A stretch of 64,000 nucleotides of DNA from NCBI GenBank assembly GCA_038246545.1, contig JBBRVW010000014.1:28221-92220 (forward strand). The letters are read 5' to 3'. Positions 27,701-35,867 of the stretch are shown here, piece after piece. A program made the translations under genes and the position numbers. Position 1 is the first letter of the stretch; each line of letters starts with the position of its first letter. A model generated the notes under the pieces. It saw only the letters and a list, made by a program, of their open reading frames with translations, did not search any database and was not told where the DNA came from. The stretch comes from JBBRVW01 sp038246545. Its GTDB lineage: Bacteria; Actinomycetota; Actinomycetes; JACCUZ01.

Positions 27701-29200
27701 GTGCCCGGCCCCGGTCCTGACGTCGCGCACCTCCCGGCGCCCTGCCTGGTGGTCCTCGTCGGGCCGGGCGCTGCGGGCAAGTCGACCTGGGCCGCTGCGC
27801 AGTTCCCGCCGGATGCCGTGGTCTCCAGCGACCGGCTGCGCGCCGTGGTGGGGGCCGGGGAGGACGACGTCACCGCGAGCGCCGACGCGTTCGCCCTGCT
27901 CGAGGAGATAGTCAGGCTCCGGGCCCGTCGTCGCCTCACGACGGTGATCGACACCCTCGGACTGGACCGGGACCGGCGTGCGGCGTGGCGCGAGCTGGCG
28001 CATTCGCACCGCCTGCCGTGCGTGGCCGTGGCCTTCGACACCCCTGCGGCGGAATGCCGGGACCGCAACCGGACCCGCGGCAAACGGATCCCGGTCGGCA
28101 TCCTCGCGGGACAGCTGCGCGCCTGGCCCGCGGTCCGGGACGGGCTCGCCGACGAGGGGTTCGACCGGGTGCTGCGGCCGGCGGCCGTGCGGGTCGTGGC
28201 AGCCCCGTTCGCGGGCGCGGCGGCCGCAGCGCAGCGGCATCAGGAGCGGCCGACCGGCCTGCGGTTCGGGCTGCACGTCGGCGAGTTCGTCGCGCCCGGC
28301 GGGGCGGCCGGCACCCGCGACTGGTTGCGCGAGGTGGCGGTCGCAGCGGAGGCAGCCGGCGTGGACGCGCTGTACGTCATGGACCACTTCCGGCAGATCC
28401 CGCAGGTGGGGCGGCCCTTCGATGACATGCTCGAGAGCTGGACCACGCTGGCCTACCTCGCGGCCTGCACCGAGCGGGTGCGCCTCGGCACGCTCGTCAG
28501 CGGGGTCACCTACCGCAACGTGGCCCACCTCGCGAAGATCGTCGCGACGCTCGACGTGCTCAGCGGCGGCCGCGCCGTGTGCGGTCTCGGGCTGGGGTGG
28601 CACGCGGCGGAGCACCGCGCCTACGGCTGGGACTTCCCGGCGACCGCGGACCGCTACGCGCTGCTCGAGGACGCCTTGCAGCTGCTGCCCGTGATGTGGG
28701 GGCCGGGCAGCAAGCCGTTCCGCGGCCGCGTGCTCGATGTGCCCGAGACGCTCTGCTACCCGCGCCCGCTCCAGGCGCACGTGCCCGTCGTGCTCGGCGG
28801 TGGCGGCGAGCGGCGGACCCTGCGCCTGGCCGCGCAGCATGCCGACGCCGCCAACGTGACCGGCGCGCTCGACGTCGTACAGCGCAAGGCCGCCGTGCTG
28901 CGCGCGCACTGCGGCGACGTCGGCCGGGACCCGTCGGACGTCGAGCTGACCCACCTCTCGACCGTGCTGGTCGGACGCGACGACGCGCACGTCGCCCAGC
29001 TGGTGGAGGCCCGCCGGCCGCGCCGCCGCAGCGCCGAGACGTACGCCGCCACCGTGAACGCCGGCACCGTGGCCGACCAGGTGGGGCGGTTCCGTGAGCT
29101 GGCCGAGGCCGGGGTCGCCGAGGTGATGGTGCGGCTGCCCGACCTCGCCGACCCGGCCGCCCTCGACCGGCTGGGCCAGGTCGTGGCCGCCTTCCGGTGA
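27701..29200 (+). CDS. P-loop kinase fused to LLM-class (F420-type) oxidoreductase
   Basis: One open frame of 499 residues joins two unrelated folds. Residues about 10-165 are a small P-loop kinase (VLVGPGAAGKST Walker A, VSSDRLRAVV, VIDTLGLDRDRR, RDRNRTRGKRIP), like polynucleotide-kinase or zeta-type enzymes. Residues about 185-499 are a luciferase-like monooxygenase fold (RFGLHVGEF, YVMDHFRQIP, LGTLVSGVTYRN, GLGLGWHAAEHRAYG, VPVVLGGGGERRTL), close to F420-dependent families such as TIGR03560. GTG start 27701. There is no stop or ribosome site between the halves. Substrates are unknown; it is downstream of OsmC and convergent with rarD. Confidence 0.83.
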   Translation: MPGPGPDVAHLPAPCLVVLVGPGAAGKSTWAAAQFPPDAVVSSDRLRAVVGAGEDDVTASADAFALLEEIVRLRARRRLTTVIDTLGLDRDRRAAWRELAHSHRLPCVAVAFDTPAAECRDRNRTRGKRIPVGILAGQLRAWPAVRDGLADEGFDRVLRPAAVRVVAAPFAGAAAAAQRHQERPTGLRFGLHVGEFVAPGGAAGTRDWLREVAVAAEAAGVDALYVMDHFRQIPQVGRPFDDMLESWTTLAYLAACTERVRLGTLVSGVTYRNVAHLAKIVATLDVLSGGRAVCGLGLGWHAAEHRAYGWDFPATADRYALLEDALQLLPVMWGPGSKPFRGRVLDVPETLCYPRPLQAHVPVVLGGGGERRTLRLAAQHADAANVTGALDVVQRKAAVLRAHCGDVGRDPSDVELTHLSTVLVGRDDAHVAQLVEARRPRRRSAETYAATVNAGTVADQVGRFRELAEAGVAEVMVRLPDLADPAALDRLGQVVAAFR

Positions 29201-29210
29201 CCCGTCCCGG

Positions 29211-30167
29211 TCAGGAGACGACGGGCGTCGCCTCGACGGGGTCGGACGCCCGTGCCCGGCCTGACGGGCCTCGGTGGCGCAGCCCGTCGACGGACAGGAC
29301 CGCGAGCGCCACCCAGACCACCGCGAAGCCGGCCAGCCGCGACGGCGGCATCGGCTCGTCGTACAGCAGCACGCCGGTGAGCAGCTGCAGCACCGGCGCG
29401 ATGTACTGCAGCAGTCCCAGGACCGACAGCGGCACCCGTCGCGCCGAGGACGCGAACAGCAGCAGCGGGACGGCGGTCACCACACCCGTGCTGGCCAGCA
29501 GCAGCTCGTGGCCGGCGCCGACGTGGCCGAAGTGCCCGCTGCCGCGCGCTTCCAGGACCATCAGGTAGCCGAGTGCAGGCAGCACGAGCACAGCGGTCTC
29601 GACGGTCAGCGACTGCACGGCTCCGACGGTGGCACCGACGCGCTTCTTGAGCAGCCCGTAGGTGCCGAAGCTCGCGGCCAGCCCGAGGGCGATCCACGGC
29701 GGCCGGCCGTAGTCGACGGTGAGGACCACGACGGCCAGCGCGCCCAGCCCGATGGCCGCCCACTGCACGCGGCGCAGCCGCTCGTGCAGCACCACGACGC
29801 CGAGCAGGACCATCACGATCGGGGTGACGAAGTAGCCGAGCGAGGTCTCGACGACGTGCCCGGCGTTGACGCCCCAGATGTAGATGACCCAGTTGGTCGC
29901 GATGAGCACGGCGGCGAGCGACATCCGCCGCAGGGTCGTCCGGTCGCGCAGCAGGGGCCGCACCCACGACCAGCTGCGGGTCGCGGCGAGCAGTGCGAGC
30001 ACGACGAGCAAGGACCAGACGATCCGGTGCGCCAGGATCTCGACCGCCCCGGCCGGCTCGAGCAACGGCCAGTAGAGCGGGAACAGCCCCCAGAGCAGGT
30101 AGGCGGCGGCACCGTACGCGGTCCCGCGCCGAGGGTCCGGCGGGGGACCGTCGGCCCGGTCGGTCAG
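29211..30167 (-). CDS. rarD: RarD-type EamA permease
   Basis: A 10-helix DMT-superfamily transporter of the RarD group (PF00892). Typical parts: YGAAAYLLWGLFPLYWPLLEP at the start of helix 1, EILAHRIVWSL, NWVIYIWGVNAGHVVETSLG, ERLRRVQWAA and LGLLQYIAPVLQLLTGVLL. The family normally begins 10-20 residues before the first of these. In this frame no ATG, GTG or TTG occurs there. The only candidate is CTG at 30167, which overlaps the korB stop. A TTG at 30065 would delete helix 1. The start given is therefore tentative (318 residues). The substrate is unknown. Confidence 0.75.
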   Translation of the reverse strand: MTDRADGPPPDPRRGTAYGAAAYLLWGLFPLYWPLLEPAGAVEILAHRIVWSLLVVLALLAATRSWSWVRPLLRDRTTLRRMSLAAVLIATNWVIYIWGVNAGHVVETSLGYFVTPIVMVLLGVVVLHERLRRVQWAAIGLGALAVVVLTVDYGRPPWIALGLAASFGTYGLLKKRVGATVGAVQSLTVETAVLVLPALGYLMVLEARGSGHFGHVGAGHELLLASTGVVTAVPLLLFASSARRVPLSVLGLLQYIAPVLQLLTGVLLYDEPMPPSRLAGFAVVWVALAVLSVDGLRHRGPSGRARASDPVEATPVVS

Positions 30168-31261
30168 GACACGGTCCAGGTGTCGCTGCCGGCGAGCAGC
30201 GAGCTCAGCGCGTCCTCGTCGCCGGCGCCCTGCGTCTCGGCGGCGCGGGCGAGCTGGTCGGCCATCAGGTCGTCGTAGACCGGGCGGGCGACGTCGCGGA
30301 AGACCCCGATGGGGGTGCGGGCCAGCGACAGCTCGGCGAGCCGGGAGAGGTCGAACGCGTGCGACGGGTCGTCGGCGTGGGCGTCGTGGATCACGACCTC
30401 GGCCTCGTCGACGTCGGCGACCTCGACCACCTTCAGCGACGAGTCGGGGGAGCGGACGACACCGTGCTGGCCGTCGCTGCCCCAGCGGATCGGCTGCCCG
30501 TGCTCGAGCCGGATCGTGAAGTCGTCGCGGGTCGCGGGGTCCTTCAGCGCCTCGAACGCCTCGTCGTTGAAGATGTTGCAGTTCTGGTAGATCTCGACCA
30601 GTGCGGTGCCCTTGTGGGCGGCCGCGGCCCTGAGCACCGAGGTGAGGTGCTTGCGGTCGGAGTCGATGGAGCGCGCGACGAAGGTCGCCTCGGCGCCGAG
30701 CGCCAGGGACACCGGGTTGAAGGGTGCGTCGAGCGACCCGAGCGGCGTCGACTTCGTGATCTTCCCGAGCTCGGACGTCGGGGAGTACTGGCCCTTGGTG
30801 AGTCCGTAGATCCGGTTGTTGAACAGCAGGATCTTGAGGTTCACGTTGCGCCGGAGCGCGTGGATCAGGTGGTTGCCGCCGATCGACAGCGCGTCACCGT
30901 CACCGGTGACCACCCAGACCGAGAGGTCCGGTCGCGACGCGGCGACGCCGGTCGCGATCGCCGGGGCGCGGCCGTGGATCGAGTGCATCCCGAACGTGTC
31001 CATGTAGTACGGGAAGCGCGACGAGCAGCCGATGCCGCTGACGAAGACGATGTTCTCCCGCGCGAGGCCGAGCTCGGGCATGAACGACTGGACCGCGGCG
31101 AGGATCGCGTAGTCGCCGCACCCCGGGCACCAGCGGACCTCCTGGTCGGTCTTGAAGTCCTTGGCGGACTGCTTGCCGCGCGCCTTGGGCACCAGCTCCA
31201 GCGACGGGTAGCCGCCGGGCCCGTTGCCGCTGTGCCCGTCGCCGCTGTGCGTCTCGTTCAC
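30164..31261 (-). CDS. korB: 2-oxoacid:ferredoxin oxidoreductase subunit beta
   Basis: A 365-residue thiamine-diphosphate subunit. With KorA it oxidatively decarboxylates 2-oxoglutarate (or a related 2-oxoacid) to acyl-CoA and reduces ferredoxin. Seen: 4Fe-4S ligands in WCPGCGDYAI and GIGCSSRFPYY, and the ThDP/Mg site GDGDALSIGGNHLIH, NIRIYGLTKGQYSPTS-type sequence (NNRIYGLTKGQYS) and a Cys in YQNCNIFND. GTG start overlaps the korA stop by 4 bp. The pair faces the second nuo cluster. Confidence 0.93.
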   Translation of the reverse strand: MNETHSGDGHSGNGPGGYPSLELVPKARGKQSAKDFKTDQEVRWCPGCGDYAILAAVQSFMPELGLARENIVFVSGIGCSSRFPYYMDTFGMHSIHGRAPAIATGVAASRPDLSVWVVTGDGDALSIGGNHLIHALRRNVNLKILLFNNRIYGLTKGQYSPTSELGKITKSTPLGSLDAPFNPVSLALGAEATFVARSIDSDRKHLTSVLRAAAAHKGTALVEIYQNCNIFNDEAFEALKDPATRDDFTIRLEHGQPIRWGSDGQHGVVRSPDSSLKVVEVADVDEAEVVIHDAHADDPSHAFDLSRLAELSLARTPIGVFRDVARPVYDDLMADQLARAAETQGAGDEDALSSLLAGSDTWTVS

Positions 31262-33150
31262 TGCAGGTCCTCGCTCACTCCGGTGATGACGCTGGCCAGC
31301 TCCTCGGCCTTGAAGGGCAGCCCGCGGACCTGGGTGTAGCCGATGACGTCGACGAGGTACTTCGCGCGCAGCAGCATCGTCAGCTGGCCGCCGTAGCCGT
31401 AGCCGAGGTTCATCTCGGGCACCAGCACCTTGTCGTAGCGCGCGAGGACCTCGCCCAGGTCGGCCGGGAACGGGTTGAGGTGCCGCAGGTGCGCCTGTGC
31501 GACCCGGACTCCGCGACCCCGGACCAGTCGCGCGGCGGCACCGATCGGCCCGTAGGTCGACCCCCAGCCGAGCACGAGCACGCGCGCCGCCCCGGACGGG
31601 TCCTCGACCATCAGCGGCGGGATGGTCTTCGCCACCGCGTCGATCTTGGCCTGCCGGGTCCGGACCATGAAGTCGTGGTTGGCCGGGTCGTAGCTGATGT
31701 TGCCGGTGCCGTCGGCCTTCTCGATGCCGCCGATGCGGTGCTCCAGGCCGGCTGTGCCGGGGACGGCCCACGGCCGGGCCAGCGTCTCGGGGTCACGCAC
31801 GTAGGGGTGGTAGACCGCCCGCCGGCCGCCCTTGCCGTCGTCCTCCTCGGCGTTGGTCTCGGTCGCGAACTCGACCCCCAGGTCGGGCAGGTCCTCGACC
31901 GACGGGATCCGCCACGGCTCGGAGCCGTTGGCGAGATAGCCGTCCGAGAGGAGGATCACCGGAACCCGGTACGTCGTGGCGATCCGCGCCGCCTCCAGGG
32001 CGGTGTCGAAGCAGTCGGCCGGCGAGCGCGGGGCGACGATCGGCACCGGCGCCTCGCCGTTGCGGCCGAACATCGCCTGCAGCAGGTCGGCCTGCTCGGT
32101 CTTGGTGGGCATCCCGGTCGACGGCCCGGCCCGCTGCACGTCGACGACGATCAGCGGCAGCTCGAGGCTGACCCCGAGCCCGATCGTCTCGGCCTTGAGC
32201 GCGAGGCCGGGCCCGGACGTGGAGGTGACCGCGAGCGACCCGGAGTAGGCCGCGCCGAGGGCCGCCCCGACGGCGGCTATCTCGTCCTCGGCCTGGAAGG
32301 TCCGCACGCCGAACCGCTTGTGCTTGGACAGCTCGTGCAGGATGTCGGAGGCCGGGGTGATCGGGTAGGACCCGAGGAACAGCGGGAGCCCGCTGCGCTG
32401 CGAGGCGGCCACCAGCCCGTATGACAGGGCCAGGTTGCCGGAGATGTTGCGGTAGCGGCCGGCGGGCAGCCGGGCCGGCCTGACCTCGTAGGAGACGGCG
32501 AAGTCCTCGGTGGTCTCGCCGAACGACCAGCCGGCCTGGAACGCCGTGAGGTTGGCCTTGAGGATCTCCGGGCGGCGCGCGAACTTCGCCTCCAGGAACC
32601 TCGCGGTACCCTCGGTCGGCCGGTTGTAGAGCCAGGAGAGCAGGCCGAGGGCGAACATGTTCTTCGCCCGCTCCGCCTCCTTCCTGGTGATGTCGATGCC
32701 CTTGAGGGCCTCGACCGTCATCGACGTCAGGCCGACGGCGTGCACGGTGTACGCCTCGAGCGAGCCGTCGTCCAGCGGGTTGGTGAGGTAGCCGACCTTG
32801 ACCAGGTTGCGCTTGGTGAACTCGTCGGTGTCGACGATGATGTCGGCGCCGCGCTCGAGGTCGCCCATGTTGGCCTTGAGCGCCGCCGGGTTCATCGCGA
32901 CGAGCACGTCCGGCCGGTCGCCCGGCGTCATGATGTCGTGGTCGGCGAAGTGCAGCTGGAAGGCCGACACCCCCGGCAGCGTCCCCGCGGGCGCGCGGAT
33001 CTCGGCCGGGAAGTCCGGCAGGGTCGACAGGTCGTTGCCGAAGGACGCGGTCTCGGTGGTGAACCGGTCGCCGGTCAGCTGCATCCCGTCGCCGGAGTCA
33101 CCAGCAAAGCGGATGATCACACGCTCGAGCTGCTGGACGTCCTTGGCCAC
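31258..33150 (-). CDS. korA: 2-oxoacid:ferredoxin oxidoreductase subunit alpha
   Basis: A 630-residue fused gamma-alpha subunit typical of actinobacterial and archaeal KorA. The N-terminal gamma domain begins RFAGDSGDGMQLTGDRFT (residues about 13-30). The alpha (pyrimidine-binding) domain follows, with GSYPITPASDILHELS, FQAEDEIAAVGAALGAAYSG and TSTSGPGLALKAETIGL. The C-terminal transketolase-like part includes LVLGWGSTYGPIGAA and VLVPEMNLGYGYGGQL. With KorB it reduces ferredoxin in an alternative oxidative TCA step. ATG at 33150; promoter and palindromic sites lie in the 213-bp spacer to nuoA. Confidence 0.93.
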   Translation of the reverse strand: MAKDVQQLERVIIRFAGDSGDGMQLTGDRFTTETASFGNDLSTLPDFPAEIRAPAGTLPGVSAFQLHFADHDIMTPGDRPDVLVAMNPAALKANMGDLERGADIIVDTDEFTKRNLVKVGYLTNPLDDGSLEAYTVHAVGLTSMTVEALKGIDITRKEAERAKNMFALGLLSWLYNRPTEGTARFLEAKFARRPEILKANLTAFQAGWSFGETTEDFAVSYEVRPARLPAGRYRNISGNLALSYGLVAASQRSGLPLFLGSYPITPASDILHELSKHKRFGVRTFQAEDEIAAVGAALGAAYSGSLAVTSTSGPGLALKAETIGLGVSLELPLIVVDVQRAGPSTGMPTKTEQADLLQAMFGRNGEAPVPIVAPRSPADCFDTALEAARIATTYRVPVILLSDGYLANGSEPWRIPSVEDLPDLGVEFATETNAEEDDGKGGRRAVYHPYVRDPETLARPWAVPGTAGLEHRIGGIEKADGTGNISYDPANHDFMVRTRQAKIDAVAKTIPPLMVEDPSGAARVLVLGWGSTYGPIGAAARLVRGRGVRVAQAHLRHLNPFPADLGEVLARYDKVLVPEMNLGYGYGGQLTMLLRAKYLVDVIGYTQVRGLPFKAEELASVITGVSEDLQ

Positions 33151-33232
33151 GACTGCAGCCTACGACTCCGTAGGTTCGCTCGCGGCAGGTGAGACCCCAC
33201 CGCCCCCTCATCGGCGGCGACCGACCTCCCGG

Positions 33233-33266
33233 CCCGAGGTGATCACGGGCCCGTGATCACCTCGGG
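33233..33266. promoter_or_regulatory. 34-bp perfect palindrome between korA and nuoA
   Basis: Left arm CCCGAGGTGATCACGGG (33233-33249) and right arm CCCGTGATCACCTCGGG (33250-33266) are exact reverse complements with no spacer. Each arm carries a GTGATCAC box. The genes diverge here (korA leftward, nuoA rightward), so a shared operator is more likely than a terminator. A genome-wide repeat is the alternative. Confidence 0.7.
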
Positions 33267-33272
33267 TCAACA

Positions 33273-33288
33273 GTGGCGTGCACGCCAC
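33273..33288. promoter_or_regulatory. 16-bp perfect palindrome upstream of nuoA
   Basis: GTGGCGTG followed directly by its reverse complement CACGCCAC, six bases after the 34-bp palindrome. A TAGGCT hexamer at 33331 could be the nuoA -10 box, but no good -35 was seen. The palindrome could be an operator. Confidence 0.5.
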
Positions 33289-33363
33289 CGTCGGCCCGGG
33301 AACGGCGCGGGAGGGGGGGTGCGTACCCACTAGGCTCCCCGCAGGCACGATCGAGGAGGCACG

Positions 33364-33735
33364 ATGGACGGCTTCTACGGCGGCTACGGCCTCGTGGGCC
33401 TGCTCCTCCTCGCCGGCATCGCCTTCGTCACGGTGGCGTTCACCGCCAACCGGCTGCTGCGCCCGACGGTGCCCGGGGGTGACAAGACGGTCACCTACGA
33501 GTGCGGCGTCGACCCGGTCGGCGAGGGCTGGGCCCAGAGCCACGTCCGCTACTACGTCTTCGCCTACCTCTATGTGATCTTCGCGGTCGACGCGCTCTAC
33601 CTGTTCCCCTGGGCCACCGTCTTCGACGCCCCCGGCTACGGTGCCACCACGCTGGTCGAGATGTTCGTCTTCCTGGCCTTCCTCGGCGTCGGGCTGCTCT
33701 ACGCCTGGCGCAAGGGGGTCCTCACGTGGCGCTAG
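33364..33735 (+). CDS. nuoA: NADH-quinone oxidoreductase subunit A (second set)
   Basis: A 123-residue protein with three helices, the small NuoA/ND3 subunit at the junction of the membrane and peripheral arms of complex I. Helix 1 is YGLVGLLLLAGIAFVTVAF; the conserved loop TYECGVDPVGEGW carries the marker Cys near residue 45; then VRYYVFAYLYVIFAVDALYL. ATG start with GAGGAGG 6 bp upstream. First gene of a second nuo cluster. It overlaps nuoB by 10 bp. Confidence 0.94.
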   Translation: MDGFYGGYGLVGLLLLAGIAFVTVAFTANRLLRPTVPGGDKTVTYECGVDPVGEGWAQSHVRYYVFAYLYVIFAVDALYLFPWATVFDAPGYGATTLVEMFVFLAFLGVGLLYAWRKGVLTWR

Positions 33736-34319
33736 GGCGTGACCCCCTGGACCGCCGCGCGGTGGACCTGCCGTCCCCGTCGGTGGGACCACCCCACCTG
33801 GGTGCTCTCCAGCGGCACGCGCCGGAGCCGATGAAGCTGGTGCTCAACTGGGGCCGCCGCTACAGCCTCTGGGTGTTCAACTTCGGGCTGGCCTGCTGCG
33901 CGATCGAGTTCATCGCGTCGTCGATGTCGCGGCACGACTTCATCCGGCTCGGCGTCATCCCGTTCGCCCCCGGGCCGCGGCAGGCCGACCTCATGGTCGT
34001 GAGCGGCACCGTCACCGACAAGATGGCGCCGGCCGTCAAGCGCCTCTACGAGCAGATGCCCGAGCCGAAGTACGTCATCTCGTTCGGCGCCTGCTCCAAC
34101 TCCGGCGGCCCCTACTGGGACTCCTACTGCGTCACCAAGGGCGTCGACCAGATCATCCCCGTCGACGTCTACGTCCCCGGCTGCCCGCCGCGGCCGGAGG
34201 CGCTGCTCCAGGGCATCCTCAAGCTGCAGGAGAAGATCGCCGCCGAGTCGCTCGGCGACCGCTACCAGCCGCACGCCCCGCGCGGGCCGATCCAGTCCGT
34301 CCGGGTCGACGATGAGTGA
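33726..34319 (+). CDS. nuoB: NADH-quinone oxidoreductase subunit B (second set)
   Basis: A 197-residue NuoB/PSST homologue carrying cluster N2, the last electron carrier before quinone. Ligands seen: tandem Cys in LACCAIEF, GACSNSGG, and VPGCPPRPEALL. Residues 1-30 are an extra, poorly conserved head; the core starts at KLVLNWGRRYSLW. A GTG at 33726 overlaps nuoA. In a complete complex I NuoB packs on NuoD and together they form the quinone pocket. No nuoD follows here, which makes the presence of NuoB informative. Confidence 0.93.
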   Translation: MALGRDPLDRRAVDLPSPSVGPPHLGALQRHAPEPMKLVLNWGRRYSLWVFNFGLACCAIEFIASSMSRHDFIRLGVIPFAPGPRQADLMVVSGTVTDKMAPAVKRLYEQMPEPKYVISFGACSNSGGPYWDSYCVTKGVDQIIPVDVYVPGCPPRPEALLQGILKLQEKIAAESLGDRYQPHAPRGPIQSVRVDDE

Positions 34320-34902
34320 GGCGCCGGCGCCGGGGAGCCCGGCCCAGGCGCTCGCCGCACGGTACCGCGAGCGCGGTGCTGTCGAGTCGGCGTACGGGCA
34401 GGACACCGTCGACGTGCCGCGCGAGTCCTGGGTCGAGGCGCTCACCGTCGCCCGCGACGAGCTGGGCTACGGCTACTTCGACTTCCTCACGGCCGTCGAC
34501 CAGCTCGATGCGGACCCCGAGCCGGGGTTCGACGTCGTGGTCCACCTCTGGTCGCTCGCCGACCACGCCCACCTCCTCGTGCGCACCCGGGTGCCGGCCA
34601 CCGACGCCGTGCTCGCCAGCGCGACGTCGGTCTTCGCCGGTGCGAGCTGGCACGAGCGCGAGACCTTCGAGATGTTCGGCGTCGACTTCGCCGGGCACCC
34701 GCACCTCGTGCCGCTGCTCCTCCCGGACGGCTTCGAGGGGCACCCCCTGCGCAAGGACTTCGTTCTCGCCGCGCGGGCGGCCAAGGCGTGGCCCGGCGCC
34801 AAGGAGCCGGGGGAGTCCGACGGCGACGCGCACAGCTCGCCGAGCCGGCGCAAGACCCGCCCGCCCGGTGTCCCCGACCCCGAGGCGTGGGGGCCCCGGT
34901 GA
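34312..34902 (+). CDS. nuoC: NADH-quinone oxidoreductase subunit C (second set)
   Basis: A 196-residue NuoC (30-kDa subunit), part of the peripheral arm. Seen: the 30-kDa signature ERETFEMFGVDFAGHP and LPDGFEGHPLRKDF, followed by a Pro/Arg-rich tail of about 35 residues. It is not fused to a NuoD domain: the chain ends soon after the signature. ATG overlaps nuoB by 8 bp. Its stop overlaps the next gene, which is nuoH and not nuoD. Confidence 0.93.
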   Translation: MSEAPAPGSPAQALAARYRERGAVESAYGQDTVDVPRESWVEALTVARDELGYGYFDFLTAVDQLDADPEPGFDVVVHLWSLADHAHLLVRTRVPATDAVLASATSVFAGASWHERETFEMFGVDFAGHPHLVPLLLPDGFEGHPLRKDFVLAARAAKAWPGAKEPGESDGDAHSSPSRRKTRPPGVPDPEAWGPR

Positions 34903-35867
34903 CCGACGCGCTCGAGATCGTGCTGCGGCTGGTGCTCGTGCTGGGTGCGTTCCTCACCCTGCCGCTGCTGGTGGGTCAGGCCGAGCACAAGGCGATGGCG
35001 CACATGCAGAGCCGGGTCGGCCCGATGTACGCCGGGGGGTTCCACGGCTGGGCGCAGCTGGTGGCAGACGGCGTGAAGTTCGCGCAGAAGGAGGACATCG
35101 TCCCGGCAGCCGCCGACCGCACGGTGTTCAAGCTCGCACCGGCCGTCGCACTCATCCCGTACCTCCTCGTCCTGATCGCGATCCCGCTCGCCCCCGACTG
35201 GGTCGCGCAGGAGCTCGACGCGGGCATCTTCTTCGTCATCGCCGTGATGGGCGTCGGCGTCCTCGGCTCGCTGATGGCCGGCTGGGCCAGCGCGAACAAG
35301 TTCTCGCTGCTGGGCGGCCTGCGCAGCGCCGCCCAGCTCCTGGCCTACGAGCTGCCGTTCCTGCTCGCCGCCGCCTCGGTCGCGATGGCCGCGGGGACGC
35401 TGTCGCTGTCCGGCATCGTCGCTGCCTGGGAGCCCTGGTGGCTGATCTGGCAGCTGCCCGGCGCGGTGGTCTTCTTCGTGGCCGGGCTCGCCGAGCTGCA
35501 GCGGCCACCGTTCGACATGCCGGTCGCCGACTCCGAGATCATCTTCGGTGCCTACACCGAGTACACCGGGTTGCGGTTCGCGCTGTTCCTGCTGGCCGAG
35601 TACGCCGGCATCGTCGTGCTGTCCGCACTGACGACGGTGCTGTTCCTCGGTGGCTGGAAAGGCCCCTTCGACGACGCCCTCTGGGGTGCTGTCGGCGCAC
35701 TGTGGACCCTGGCCAAGACGTTCGTGCTGTCGTTCCTCGTCATCTGGCTGCGGGTGTCCTACCCGCGACTGCGCGAGGACCAGCTGCAGCGGCTGGCGTG
35801 GCAGGGACTGGTGCCGGTGGCACTGGTCCAGCTCGCCCTGACGGGAGTGGTGGCGGTGGCGACATGA
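34899..35867 (+). CDS. nuoH: NADH-quinone oxidoreductase subunit H (second set)
   Basis: A 322-residue NuoH/ND1 membrane subunit with about eight helices that shapes the quinone entry channel. Recognised parts: AEHKAMAHMQSRVGPMYAG near residue 27, DGVKFAQKEDIVP, GGLRSAAQLLAYELPF, and the loop AELQRPPFDMPVADSEI, which in the family holds acidic residues near quinone. GTG start at 34899 overlaps the nuoC stop by 4 bp. It directly follows nuoC, where canonical operons have nuoD, E, F and G. Confidence 0.94.
   Translation: MTDALEIVLRLVLVLGAFLTLPLLVGQAEHKAMAHMQSRVGPMYAGGFHGWAQLVADGVKFAQKEDIVPAAADRTVFKLAPAVALIPYLLVLIAIPLAPDWVAQELDAGIFFVIAVMGVGVLGSLMAGWASANKFSLLGGLRSAAQLLAYELPFLLAAASVAMAAGTLSLSGIVAAWEPWWLIWQLPGAVVFFVAGLAELQRPPFDMPVADSEIIFGAYTEYTGLRFALFLLAEYAGIVVLSALTTVLFLGGWKGPFDDALWGAVGALWTLAKTFVLSFLVIWLRVSYPRLREDQLQRLAWQGLVPVALVQLALTGVVAVAT

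Noticed and set aside
34890..34910. A hidden nuoD between nuoC and nuoH
   Set aside because: The nuoH start overlaps the nuoC stop by 4 bp, leaving no room, and no NuoD motif appears in other frames nearby.
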